Positions 1 to 7,882 of a stretch of 34,845 nucleotides of DNA are shown here, in pieces. Under the pieces are notes generated by a model. The model was not told the origin of the DNA and made no database searches. It saw only the letters and a list, made by a program, of their open reading frames with translations. The DNA lies in contig NZ_JAIRAU010000042.1 in NCBI RefSeq assembly GCF_020073745.1, positions 1 through 34,845 on the forward strand, written 5' to 3'. Origin of the DNA: Nannocystis pusilla (lineage in GTDB: Bacteria; Myxococcota_A; Polyangia; Nannocystales; Nannocystaceae). The translations under genes were made by a program, and so were the position numbers. Each line of letters starts with the position of its first letter. Position 1 is the stretch's first letter.

Positions 1-540
1 CGCGGGCGTGCCGACGTCGCGGAGGAGCGGCACGGCGCCGAGCGTGACCGCGCTGAGGGTGAGGCGCCCGAACAACTCGAGCAGGGGGAAGCGGGTCTTG
101 AGATCGAGGACGTAGCGCGGCTGGGCGGCGTGCGCGACGGTGCGGGTCTCCGGCAGTCCCTCGCGAGTGCGGCCCGCGAGGGCGGCGATCGAGGTGTCGA
201 CCGGCGCGAGCGGGCGGCCGTCGCGGCGCGGCTCGAGCGTCACGCGATAGCCGGGGAGGGTGACCTGGTGGCTGTCGTGGATCGCCCGCACGAGCACGAG
301 GTCGTCGAGGTCGAGCGGGTTGCCGGGGATCTGCGCGCGCAGCTCGGCGGCGGGGACGGCCTGGAGATGGAGCGCGGGATCGAGGTCGACGGCGAGCTGC
401 GCCAGGACGGCGCCGCCGTCGAGGCCCCCCTCCCGCGCGCCGGCGAAGGCCTCGGGGTAGTGGCGCCCGGCCAGCAGGCGCCGCTGCGACGGGGCGCAGG
501 CGCACAGCGCGGCGGCGAACAGCAGCAGGGAGCGACGCAT
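1..540 (-). CDS. Hypothetical lipoprotein, partial (C-terminus beyond window edge)
   Basis: An uninterrupted leftward frame of 180 codons starts at the ATG at 538-540 and runs off the left edge. The protein starts MRRSLLLFAAALCAC: basic n-region, hydrophobic core, then LCAC, which fits a slightly unusual lipobox, so it is probably an exported lipoprotein. The rest shows no family I recognise; a hydrophobic stretch near residues 155-172 (LLELFGRLTLSAVTLGAV) could be a membrane segment. The stop of the upstream gene and this ATG share one base (TGATG), so the two genes are probably translationally coupled and may act together in the envelope. The frame is open and lipoprotein-like, but function is unknown. 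Confidence 0.7.
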   Translation of the reverse strand, partial: MRRSLLLFAAALCACAPSQRRLLAGRHYPEAFAGAREGGLDGGAVLAQLAVDLDPALHLQAVPAAELRAQIPGNPLDLDDLVLVRAIHDSHQVTLPGYRVTLEPRRDGRPLAPVDTSIAALAGRTREGLPETRTVAHAAQPRYVLDLKTRFPLLELFGRLTLSAVTLGAVPLLRDVGTPA

Positions 541-1139
541 CAATAGACCTTCGGCAGGAGGAACCCGAGGTAGAGGGTGACGTGAATGGTGTGGACCACC
601 GCGCCCGGGAGGAACAGGGCCTGATAGGCGAGCTCGAGGCCGCCGCCGTTCGGGTTGATCTTCTCGACGAGCAGGCCGGCGCGCACGCCGAGGGCCCGCT
701 GGCCGCTGTACGAGCCGGCGACGAAGCGCGGCACGACGGCGATGCCGACGCCCTTGTCGGTGCCTCCGAGCCCGAGGCCGGCGTTGAAGAGGTAACCGCG
801 GGTGTCCCGGGCGCCCGCGCCGAGGCTGAAGCCGAGCTCGGGGAAGAGGGTGAAGCGCGGGTGTCGACGCGATGCCGGGATCCGGCCGATGGCGAGCACG
901 TCGAGGGCGAAGGCGGCGCGCGCGGGCATGGGCCCGGCGAGGCGTCCGTCGACGCCGACGCCGAGGCGCGCACCGAGGCGCGGACGCTCGCGGTGGTTGA
1001 AGTAGTAGCCGGGCGAACGGCCGCGCTCGCGGTGATCCTCGCGCTGCAGCGGCGGCGGCTCGGGCAGCGGCGGCGGGCCAGGGAGCTGCGTCGGTTCCGT
1101 CGGCGGCGCCGAGGCGAGGGCGAAGAGGAGCGCGAGCAC
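540..1139 (-). CDS. Putative outer-membrane beta-barrel protein, 199 aa
   Basis: The frame starts at a GTG (1137-1139); an in-frame TAG lies six codons upstream, so no longer start is possible. The N-terminus (MLALLFALASA-PP) is a short signal peptide with an Ala-x-Ala type cleavage site but no basic residue, which is odd. A Pro-rich stretch follows (about residues 12-32). The remainder alternates polar and hydrophobic residues with many Gly (for example LGFSLGAGARDTRGYLFNAGLGLGG) and ends in a terminal aromatic residue (PKVY), as in small outer-membrane barrels. No family can be named. It is followed by a one-base-overlapping lipoprotein gene. Confidence 0.6.
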   Translation of the reverse strand: MLALLFALASAPPTEPTQLPGPPPLPEPPPLQREDHRERGRSPGYYFNHRERPRLGARLGVGVDGRLAGPMPARAAFALDVLAIGRIPASRRHPRFTLFPELGFSLGAGARDTRGYLFNAGLGLGGTDKGVGIAVVPRFVAGSYSGQRALGVRAGLLVEKINPNGGGLELAYQALFLPGAVVHTIHVTLYLGFLLPKVY

Positions 1140-1287
1140 GGCGGCGGCGCGACACTACCATGCCAGGTCGTGTCGAGGCGTCCGGCGTGCTGGTGGGAAG
1201 CGCGGGCGCGCTCCCGAACTCAGGCGGGCTCGCGCGACGCCCGGTGCGGTCGCGGGCCGTCGCGCGCGCCGTCGGAGAGGTCGGACG

Positions 1288-2259
1288 TCAGCCCGGGATG
1301 ACGAAGCACTGGATGCTGGTGTCGATGCGGAAGTTCGACTGGGAGGTGTGACGCTCGGCGTGGAAGATGTCCATCGGGTAGCTGCCGCCGAGCTGGATGC
1401 CGAAGAAGCCGGCGTTGGCGTCGAGGTCGATCGAGTCGCTGAGGGCGCCGTGGACGCCGCCGAGGTCGATGGCGAGCTTGCCGTTGATGAACAGCCACAG
1501 GTCGTCGTCGCCGGTGAATGTGAACACCTCGCCGCCCGAATAGGTGAACTCGGTGTGGATCTCGGTGGTGAAGTGGAAGTTGTGGTTCTGCCCCTGGTTG
1601 CCCCAGCCCTGGTTGTCGAGCGGGAAGAAGCTGTTGTTCTGGTAGGTGTATTGACCGGGCATGGTCTCGGTCAACATGATCTCGATCTCGAACGATTGGT
1701 TGACGTCGGGGACGTCGTTGTACCACTGGGCGAACTCGGCCGGGCCGGTGGTGACCGCGGTGCCGCCGGCGTGGGCGTAGACCGGCTTCTTGTCGGCCCC
1801 GAGCTCGGTCTGGACGATGCCGTCGAGGGCGCCGCTGTAGCTCTCGAAGTCGGGGTGGCTGTTCTTGAAGTCGCGCACGACGGCCTTGAGCACCGAGGTG
1901 CACTCGGGCGGCGGGTCGCCGGTGGTGGTGGTATTGGTGGTGGTGGTCGTCGTCTCGGTGGTGGTCGTCTCGGTGGTGGTGGTGGTGGTGGTGTCGGGCC
2001 CGGTGGTGGTGGTGGTGGTGCCCGGTTCGACGGGGCCGGTGGTGGACGTGCCGGTGGTCGGCGCGTCGGTGGTGGCGTCGGTGACCGTAGAGGCGACCTC
2101 GGTGGTGGTGCCGGGGTCGGTGGTGGCAGTGCCAGGCGTGGCGGTGATCTGGGTCAGGCTGCCGGCGCTGTCGCTGGTGCCCTGGACGTATCCGGAGTCG
2201 CCGCAGGCGAGCAGGACGAGGGCCGAGAAGAGGAAGCTGTATTTGAAGACATGTCGCAT
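1288..2259 (-). CDS. Fibro-slime domain lipoprotein, 323 aa
   Basis: Residues 1-19 form a lipoprotein signal ending LLAC19. Residues about 22-115 are an extreme Thr-rich linker (runs of TTTTTT and TTE/TTG). From about residue 117 comes a compact domain with the pattern FTFTGDDDLWLFINGKLA, then DLGGVHG and a C-terminal HTSQSNFRI. This is the signature of the fibro-slime domain (a PA14-like beta-sandwich known from Dictyostelium prespore/slime proteins and from fibrobacters and myxobacteria). The family is surface exposed and thought to bind carbohydrate or act in adhesion; that role is inferred here. The Asp-rich loop GDDDLW would bind calcium in PA14-like folds. The gene stands alone between divergent or unrelated neighbours. 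Confidence 0.85.
   Translation of the reverse strand: MRHVFKYSFLFSALVLLACGDSGYVQGTSDSAGSLTQITATPGTATTDPGTTTEVASTVTDATTDAPTTGTSTTGPVEPGTTTTTTGPDTTTTTTTETTTTETTTTTTNTTTTGDPPPECTSVLKAVVRDFKNSHPDFESYSGALDGIVQTELGADKKPVYAHAGGTAVTTGPAEFAQWYNDVPDVNQSFEIEIMLTETMPGQYTYQNNSFFPLDNQGWGNQGQNHNFHFTTEIHTEFTYSGGEVFTFTGDDDLWLFINGKLAIDLGGVHGALSDSIDLDANAGFFGIQLGGSYPMDIFHAERHTSQSNFRIDTSIQCFVIPG
1918..2007. repeat. GGT trinucleotide-rich low-complexity tract
   Basis: On the + strand this is a near-continuous run of GGT triplets, including about seven uninterrupted copies around 1972-1993. On the coding (minus) strand it reads ACC and encodes the Thr-rich linker of the fibro-slime lipoprotein. Copy-number change by slippage would stay in frame and only alter linker length. 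Confidence 0.75.
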
Positions 2260-2831
2260 GGGACGCTCACGCGGACGGGCCGCTCGACGATCCTCCTCAT
2301 ACCATGCCCGTGCCCCCGACTGCGTCGGGGGATGTCCGGGTGAGGCTCGCCCCGCGAACCTGCGCGGCGATGGCGGGGCGTCAGCGCGCGGGCTTGGTGC
2401 GCGTCACCGGCGGCCCGCGCGCGGAGGCCCGCGTGGCGCCGACCGCCGGGCTCCCGTCGACAAGGAGGACACGCGCGCACGAATTCGACCGCCGCTGTTC
2501 CGGTCGCTATCGGCGGAGCTTGCTGGCGGATCCAGGCGCTCTTGCACGTGGGCCCCGGCGGCCGCGAGCTCCCGGAGCGCCGCGGTCCGTTGCACGGTCT
2601 GCTGGTAGACGTGACCGCAAACTTCTGCGGGTAACTCGGCTCGGCCGGATCGGCGCTCGTGCCGAATAGGATGTTCACATCGCAGGTCGTGTTCGGCGCG
2701 CGACCGACAGGTCCGGGGGAGCGAGGGCCCGGCGCGGGCGCGGGGGCGATGAAATCAGATGTCCTTCGAGACATCCGCGCCGGCGGGCCGCGGTGGACAC
2801 GGAGCGGCCGGGGCACTAGCCTTCGCAGCCG
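2260..2831. other. Divergent intergenic region, no gene seen
   Basis: About 570 bp separates the divergent starts of the fibro-slime and metallo-beta-lactamase-fold lipoproteins. Frames here are arginine-rich shadows without start signals. The only structured sequence I see is the palindrome at 2758-2775, 57 bp before the rightward gene. Confidence 0.5.
2758..2775. repeat. CATG-N10 family palindrome, single degenerate unit
   Basis: GATGTC, a six-base loop, then GACATC. GATG at 2758 and CATC at 2772 are 14 bp apart, and the inner ten bases (TCCTTCGAGA) match the family pattern TYC-N4-RRA. It lies 57 bp upstream of the start of the metallo-beta-lactamase-fold lipoprotein gene. Confidence 0.5.
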
Positions 2832-3818
2832 ATGCTCGCTCGCGCACTCCGCCCCGTCTCCCTCGCGCTGCTCGTGTCGGCAGCGCCCGCCTGCGTGACG
2901 CACTCGTCGACGCCGATGACGGGCAAGGTGGAGGTGCCGCTGGCGGACCGGCGGATCGGGCAGTACATCTCGTCGGGCTGGTCGTTCGACACGTCGAGCT
3001 TCTGGATCGAGGGGCCCGAGGGCGTGGTGGTGATCGACGTGCAGTTCCTGCCCTCGGTGGCGGCGGAGGTCATCGCGGCGGCCGAACGAGTGACGCGCAA
3101 GAAGGTGGCGGCGGCGATCGTGCTGCACGCCAACCCCGACAAGTTCAACGGGACGGCGACGTTCCAGGCCCGCGGGATCGAGGTGTGGACGGCAGAGCAG
3201 GTGGTGGCGGCGATCCCCGAGGTGTTCGCCCGCCGCACCGAGGCGTTCGCGGAGCGCTACGCGCCCGACTGGCCGAGTGCGGTGCCGCAGCCGCAGAGCT
3301 TCGGGGCGACGACGACGACGCTGAAGCTGGCCGGCCTCGAGCTGAAGGCGCACGTGCTCGGACCCGGGTGCAGCGCGGCGCACGTGGTGATCGAATGGGA
3401 AGACCACGTGTTCGTCGGCGACCTGGTCACCAACAAGGCCCACGCGTGGCTCGAGATCGGCGAGACGGAGGCGTGGCTGCAGCGACTGTCCGAGATCGAG
3501 GCGATGAAGCCCCGCCACGTGCACCCGGGCCGCGGTCGCTCGGCCGGGCCGGAGCTGCTGGCGGCCCAGCGCGAGTACCTGCAGACGGTGATCGATCTGG
3601 TGAAGGCGGAGACGCCGACGACGCCGCCCGAGCCGGCGGCGGTGCTGCGGGTGCGCGCGGAGCTGGAGCGCAAGTACGCGGGCTACCGCTTCCCGGTGTT
3701 CCTCGAGATCGGGCTGCCCGCGGTGTGGCGCCGGCTGGCGCAGGCGAACGCACCGGCGAGCGCGAGCGCGAACGAGGGCGATCAGCCGGCCGGGTCGAAC
3801 CCGACGTCGCAGCCGTAA
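2832..3818 (+). CDS. Metallo-beta-lactamase-fold lipoprotein with altered metal site, 328 aa
   Basis: The signal peptide ends APAC21, a plausible lipobox. The chain then follows the metallo-beta-lactamase fold: strand VVVIDV near 65-70, metal-motif region IVLHANPDKFNG at 97-107, GPGCSAAHVV at 178-186, VFVGDLV at 193-199 and HPGRG at 231-235. The canonical HxHxDH is here H99-x-N101-x-D103-K104; D197 is kept, and the final PGHG His is replaced (HPGRG). Several zinc ligands are therefore changed, so it may bind one metal, use a different chemistry, or have lost hydrolase activity. The C-terminal helical region includes LERKYAG. The gene converges on the VWA lipoprotein gene and overlaps its 3' end by 37 bp. 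The fold is fairly certain; the activity is not known. Confidence 0.75.
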   Translation: MLARALRPVSLALLVSAAPACVTHSSTPMTGKVEVPLADRRIGQYISSGWSFDTSSFWIEGPEGVVVIDVQFLPSVAAEVIAAAERVTRKKVAAAIVLHANPDKFNGTATFQARGIEVWTAEQVVAAIPEVFARRTEAFAERYAPDWPSAVPQPQSFGATTTTLKLAGLELKAHVLGPGCSAAHVVIEWEDHVFVGDLVTNKAHAWLEIGETEAWLQRLSEIEAMKPRHVHPGRGRSAGPELLAAQREYLQTVIDLVKAETPTTPPEPAAVLRVRAELERKYAGYRFPVFLEIGLPAVWRRLAQANAPASASANEGDQPAGSNPTSQP

Positions 3819-5038
3819 CGGACGTCGAGCTTGGCGGCCTGGTCGGCCTGGACCTCGGCGCAGGCGGCCGGGCACAGGACGACGGTGGCGTTCTCGATGT
3901 AGAAGGCGTCGGGCTCGCAGCCGGCGAGGTCGACGACCTGATGGAACGGCTTGGGCGGGGGCATGCCGCCGACCTGGTAGTCGATCTCGATCGTGTTCGG
4001 ATCGATCTCCCCCATCGGCGGCTCGGGGATCGGGAACGAACAGGCGATCGGGGTGCTCTCGACGACGTCCTTGGCGATCTCCTGGAAGAGGACGCTGAAG
4101 GCGCCGGTCTGCGACAGCGGGAAGCGCCAGCCGCCGCTGAGGATGCTGACGCGCTGGATCGAGTCGCCGTTGCCCTGCATCGGATCGCCCGGCAACCACG
4201 GGGCGTCCGGCGGGTTGTTAGGGCTCATGTCGATGATGGTGTGGAAGACGTAGTCGCGCGCGCCAGGAGTGCCGAAGTGCGGCGGGTTCAAGGCGAGCAG
4301 GGCGGCGTCGAAGGCGTCACCGTCGGCGTCGGCGTCCGAGGCGCTGCTGCCGTCGGTCATGGCGAGGAAGACCTTGCGCGTGCCGTCGCGCAGGAAATCC
4401 TTGTAGCCGCCCGGGGCGAGGCCGTGGACGTCGGGGGCGCCGTACCAGGCGAGGATGTTGGCGAGGAAGGCGCCCGAGCCGGTGACGGCGTCGTAGTGCT
4501 TGTACCGCTCGGTGACGGCAGGGACGGCCGGCGGGGCGTTGCAGTCGGTGCCGGAGAGCGGGGCGCTGATGCAGATCGAGAGCTGATCGCCGGGCGGGTA
4601 GTCGCCGAGGACGATGACGCGGTAGTCGATGTTGCTGGCGGCGAGGATGGCGGCAAAATCGACGTTGATGCTGGCCTCGACGGCGGCGATGGCGGCCTGC
4701 ATCGAGTTGGAGGTGTCGACGACGACGATGACGTCGACGGGGATCGACTGCACCTGCGGCTCGAGCATCTGCGCGGCACACTCGCCGGTGGTCATGTCGC
4801 CCTGGTCCGGCTGCACGCCGAGGTCGAGCTTGGGAGTGCCCGAGGTCGAGACGGTGGTGGAGGTGGGCTCGTCGACGGTGGTGCCGCCGTCGGTGGTGGT
4901 GGCCTCGGTCGGGCCGAGAGTGGTCGGGCCAGGGCTGGTGGTCTGCGTGGCGCCGTTCGCGGTGTCCTGAGGGCGGCCGTCGTCGCCGCAGGCGAGGAGC
5001 AGCAGGGCGCACAAGAGAAGCGAATGAGTGCGAGACAT
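3782..5038 (-). CDS. VWA-domain lipoprotein, 418 aa
   Basis: I place the start at the ATG at 5036-5038 because it sits directly before a lipoprotein signal (MSRTHSLLLC...LLLLAC17). An open frame continues upstream to 5176 but encodes a Pro/Ser-rich stretch that would bury the signal. Residues about 20-75 are a Thr/Ser/Gly linker. The von Willebrand factor A domain starts near residue 100 with VDVIVVVDTSNSM, where D108-x-S110-x-S112 is the MIDAS metal motif; MTDGSS further on supplies the second MIDAS loop. An inserted DADADGD looks like a calcium loop. Cys pairs near the C-terminus (CPAACAEV, GCDVG) suggest disulfides. VWA lipoproteins of this kind mediate surface protein-protein contacts; the partner is unknown. 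Confidence 0.8.
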   Translation of the reverse strand: MSRTHSLLLCALLLLACGDDGRPQDTANGATQTTSPGPTTLGPTEATTTDGGTTVDEPTSTTVSTSGTPKLDLGVQPDQGDMTTGECAAQMLEPQVQSIPVDVIVVVDTSNSMQAAIAAVEASINVDFAAILAASNIDYRVIVLGDYPPGDQLSICISAPLSGTDCNAPPAVPAVTERYKHYDAVTGSGAFLANILAWYGAPDVHGLAPGGYKDFLRDGTRKVFLAMTDGSSASDADADGDAFDAALLALNPPHFGTPGARDYVFHTIIDMSPNNPPDAPWLPGDPMQGNGDSIQRVSILSGGWRFPLSQTGAFSVLFQEIAKDVVESTPIACSFPIPEPPMGEIDPNTIEIDYQVGGMPPPKPFHQVVDLAGCEPDAFYIENATVVLCPAACAEVQADQAAKLDVRYGCDVGFDPAG

Positions 5039-5204
5039 GACGCGATGGTACTGCATGGCGAGGATGCGCGGGGGCGCGATCGTGGGCGCGATCGTGGATC
5101 GGCGGGGGCCTGATGATCTGGTCGGTGAGACAGGTGGTGTCGGGGTGCTCGGGGCCTTCGCGATGAGGTCGCTCAACGGCGCGGACGCGGGGATTGGCTG
5201 TGGT

Positions 5205-5479
5205 TGGCTTCGCTGATTGCCGGATGCGCCTCGCGGGGGGTCCGGGGATGGCTCGGCCGCCAGTTCAGCGTGCCGATGACCCCGACTTCGTCGTGGTCAT
5301 CTTGCCCTCGTATTGGCGGCCGAGCCATCCCCGGGCCCCATGCACGGCTCACCCGTGAGAAGCCGGCCCGCCGTCGTCGACTTCGATGAGGGATGTCTTT
5401 TGGGGCAGGTTATCGGCGCCTGTTCGACGGCCTTCTCGGCCGCCGAACAGACGCTTTCTCGCGGACATGACCGGCGGGC
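5205..5479 (+). repeat. Structured palindromic repeat, copy A
   Basis: The same sequence occurs in opposite orientation at 10141-10413. The first 160 bp or so are nearly identical and the remainder is diverged but alignable (for example CAGACGCTTTCT in both). The core is a 26-bp stem, 5237-5262 with 5314-5339, fully paired except one T-G wobble (5241/5335). Inside its loop is a second hairpin, 5275-5286 with 5290-5301, with one mismatch; both stems share the same centre near 5288. A short hairpin CTCAC-CC-GTGAG follows. Compared with copy B, two stem pairs have changed on both sides, keeping pairing, and the wobble pair is T-A in copy B. No transposase or protein is evident. Confidence 0.85.
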
Positions 5480-5532
5480 CTCGTTGCGCGGCGAGTTCCG
5501 GCAGGCCGGCGGGGTGACGCGATGAGAGGGCT

Positions 5533-6372
5533 TCATCCGCCGATGAGGCATACACACATCGGGTCGCCGGCCGCGTTCCCGCACACGTCTCGTGCTGCGA
5601 CGCACAGGGCGTCCAGCGCCTGGTGGACGCTCTCCTCGGAGAGGAGAGGACTGTGGCGAATGGTCGCGCTCAGGAGCGGCGAAGAGTCGCCGTTGGCGGC
5701 CAGGGCGTCGAGGAGCTCCGCCGCCGCGAGCGCCTCGCTGCCCTCCAGCATGAGCCGCTCGATCGTCGTGAGCGCGGCGAAGCCGGCCAGGTCGGCGAGC
5801 GCGAGGTTGTTCGCGGCCGGCAGCGTGTCGGCGCAGAAGCCGATCCGCATCCAGACCAGGGCCTCGAGCGCATCGAAGCGAATCGACTCGGCGGCCGGGT
5901 TGCCGTGGAACGTGAGTCCCACGGTCGAACGCAGTCGAGCGAAGCCGATGGCGGTCCTGAGATTGGTATTGTCGACGATCAGGACCGACTGGACGTTCTG
6001 GAGGTTCTCGAGGCCCTCGGTGGACTCGAGCCGGGTGGTGCCCTGAATGTCCAGTGAGCCGTCGATCGTATGGAGACACTTCAGGAAGGACAGGTCCCGC
6101 TGATCGTCATCGCCGAGGAGGACGCGGAGATCGCCGCGGACATGGCCGATGTCTTCCAGACTCGCCAGATCGGTCCCCGGCCAGACCACGAGATCGCCGT
6201 CGTGGACGCGGCTGCAGGGCTCGGGCTCGCCGGTCGTCGGTTCGCTCGTCGTCGCGGCGCTCGTGGTCTCGTGCTCCGTCGAGCTGCCGCCGGCGTCGCC
6301 CTGTGCTGGGTCGTCTCCGCACGCGGCGACGAACAGGTGGAGCGCGAGGAGCGAGGGCTCGAGGCGAGCCAT
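5533..6372 (-). CDS. Leucine-rich / receptor L-domain-like lipoprotein, 279 aa
   Basis: The start at 6370-6372 puts MARLEPSLLALHLFVAAC at the very N-terminus, a good lipoprotein signal (VAAC). A further ATG at 6454-6456 would add 28 residues in front and is less likely. After a Thr/Ser linker (about residues 22-45) comes a repeating pattern of strand-like segments (DLRVLLGDDD, GSLDIQGTTRLES, VQSVLIVDNTNL, GLTFHGNPA, IERLMLEGSEAL) typical of the leucine-rich receptor L-domain fold found in many myxobacterial lipoproteins. The last 30 residues hold several Cys (CVAARDVC, CVCLIGG), likely disulfide-bonded. A surface binding role is inferred. Confidence 0.7.
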   Translation of the reverse strand: MARLEPSLLALHLFVAACGDDPAQGDAGGSSTEHETTSAATTSEPTTGEPEPCSRVHDGDLVVWPGTDLASLEDIGHVRGDLRVLLGDDDQRDLSFLKCLHTIDGSLDIQGTTRLESTEGLENLQNVQSVLIVDNTNLRTAIGFARLRSTVGLTFHGNPAAESIRFDALEALVWMRIGFCADTLPAANNLALADLAGFAALTTIERLMLEGSEALAAAELLDALAANGDSSPLLSATIRHSPLLSEESVHQALDALCVAARDVCGNAAGDPMCVCLIGG

Positions 6373-6470
6373 GGCCGCGCAGGAGCGAACGAGAGCGAGA
6401 CATGGCTCGAGGGTACCGGATCGCCCGTCCACCGCGACTGCGGCGAGACGTTTCATGTCTCCCGGGCTTG

Positions 6471-7751
6471 TCAGGGCTTCGGGGACAGGCCGGTGATGTC
6501 GCGCAGGAGGTCCTCCGGCGTGCTCGGGTAGGCGGGCTGGCGGCGGAACCACTGCTCGAGCGCCTCGGCGAGCGGGAGGCCGTTGTCGGCGGCGTAGCGG
6601 CGCCAGAAGGCGCCCCACCAGCAGGGGGGCTGGCGCTTGCCGGCGCCGCCGTCGTCCCACTCGGTGACGCGGCCGGTCTCGCCGGCGTCGACGAGGGAGC
6701 CGACGGCGGTCGCGTCGGCGAGCACGCGCTCGAGCTGGGCGCCGATGTCGACCAGGACGTCCTCGTCGAGCAGGCCGTCGCTGGTGGCCTTGTAAAATTG
6801 CACGGTGACGCGGATCGGGAAGCGCTCGTCGCGGACGATCGGCAGGCCGCCGATCTCGGTGAACGGACCCTCGACGTCGCCGTGGCCGATGACGGCGGGC
6901 TCGAGGTTGGAGATCCCGCGCTCCTGTTCCATGACCGTCCAGTCGATGGCCGGCGTCGGCTGCGACTCGAGTCGCGACTGACGCAGCGGGATCTGGATCA
7001 GCAGCACGGCGCTCGCGGCGGCCGGGCCGTCGCTGCCTGTCCCGGAGGACATGTGTTCGCTGGCGCGGGTGGCGGTGAACGCGGCCCGCTGTCCGGCCCG
7101 GTTGAACAACAAGCGCTGACCCAGGGCGCCGGCGACGGTGAAGGCGTCGCGGTGGTTGTCGACGACGGTGGCGCTGGTGCCCTCGCGCGTGGCGAGGATC
7201 GCCAGCACGGCGGGGTCGCGGCGGCGCGATTGATAATTGAAGATCACCGGGGTGAAGGTGGCGAGGCCGGCGCGCGGGACCGGGAGCAGGCAGGCCTGCG
7301 GGCTGACGAGGACGTGGGTGTCGCGCGGAGCGAGCAGGGTGCCGACATCGCCGGCCCAGCCGTCCGGGCAGGTGAGGTGGGCCCGCAGGTCGGCGAGGTA
7401 CTCGCGCAGGCCGATCGTCCGCAGCGGCTCGCCGCGCTCGTTGCCGACGTGCAGGCGCACGACGTCGATCGGGAGGTCGCCGGTGCGGTCGGCGAAGTTC
7501 GGGAAGCGGATCACGGGCATGCACGTCAGCCAGGGCCGCCCGCGGCTGCGGCTCTGGACCTGGATCGTCATGTCGCTGATGTTCGGGCCGACGGCGGAGC
7601 CCTTGTAGCGCGCGGTGTCCTCCCAGGTGACGTGCAGGAGGTGCAGGCCGAGCACGTCGAGCTGCGCCCGCGTGGCGCCGTCGATCCGCGGGCGGGCGAC
7701 CGCCTGCACGATGTCGTGATAGGCCTCGTCCGGATCTCGCGCGGCGTTCAT
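6471..7751 (-). CDS. Hypothetical protein, 426 aa
   Basis: A clean frame from the ATG at 7749-7751. There is no signal peptide, no membrane segment and no motif I recognise. It has a mixed alpha/beta composition with conserved-looking segments such as HVTWEDTARYKGSAVGPNISDM near residues 40-61, and PPCWWGAFWRRYAADNGLP with WFRRQPAYPSTPEDLL near the C-terminus. The Trp-rich C-terminal 60 residues look like a small helical domain. It is probably cytoplasmic and lies between two lipoprotein genes, 98 bp from the L-domain lipoprotein start and on the same strand, so it could share a transcript with it. Length and codon use support a real gene; the function is unknown. Confidence 0.65.
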   Translation of the reverse strand: MNAARDPDEAYHDIVQAVARPRIDGATRAQLDVLGLHLLHVTWEDTARYKGSAVGPNISDMTIQVQSRSRGRPWLTCMPVIRFPNFADRTGDLPIDVVRLHVGNERGEPLRTIGLREYLADLRAHLTCPDGWAGDVGTLLAPRDTHVLVSPQACLLPVPRAGLATFTPVIFNYQSRRRDPAVLAILATREGTSATVVDNHRDAFTVAGALGQRLLFNRAGQRAAFTATRASEHMSSGTGSDGPAAASAVLLIQIPLRQSRLESQPTPAIDWTVMEQERGISNLEPAVIGHGDVEGPFTEIGGLPIVRDERFPIRVTVQFYKATSDGLLDEDVLVDIGAQLERVLADATAVGSLVDAGETGRVTEWDDGGAGKRQPPCWWGAFWRRYAADNGLPLAEALEQWFRRQPAYPSTPEDLLRDITGLSPKP

Positions 7752-7801
7752 GACGTCGGTGAGTGTATTCGTTTGCGTGGCGCGTCAGGATGCCGTGTCG
7801 T

Positions 7802-7851
7802 GTGGGCGTCGTCGCCCACGCGAATGGCGGGACGGGCGACCGGCCATTCGC
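7802..7851. terminator. Two adjacent hairpins downstream of the IgGFc-like gene
   Basis: Hairpin 1 has perfect 7-bp arms, 7802-7808 and 7813-7819 (GTGGGCG-TCGT-CGCCCAC). Hairpin 2 has perfect 9-bp arms GCGAATGGC at 7820-7828 and GCCATTCGC at 7843-7851. They begin 32 bp after the stop of the leftward gene ending at 7883, where a terminator is expected. No T-tract follows, so Rho-independent function is uncertain. Confidence 0.4.
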
Positions 7852-7882
7852 ATGGCGCGACTCGGCTGTCGCGCGGTCGCGG

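Noticed and set aside
2154..4199. Long open frame opposite the MBL and VWA genes
   Set aside because: Arg/Pro-rich translation typical of the antisense of GC-rich genes, covering two well-supported genes and an intergenic region.
5039..5176. Longer N-terminus for the VWA lipoprotein
   Set aside because: It would bury the lipoprotein signal at residue 47 behind a Pro/Ser-rich stretch.
5039..5204. Tandem GGGCGCGATCGT at about 5073-5097 as a regulatory repeat
   Set aside because: Only two short copies; not enough to distinguish it from GC-rich background.
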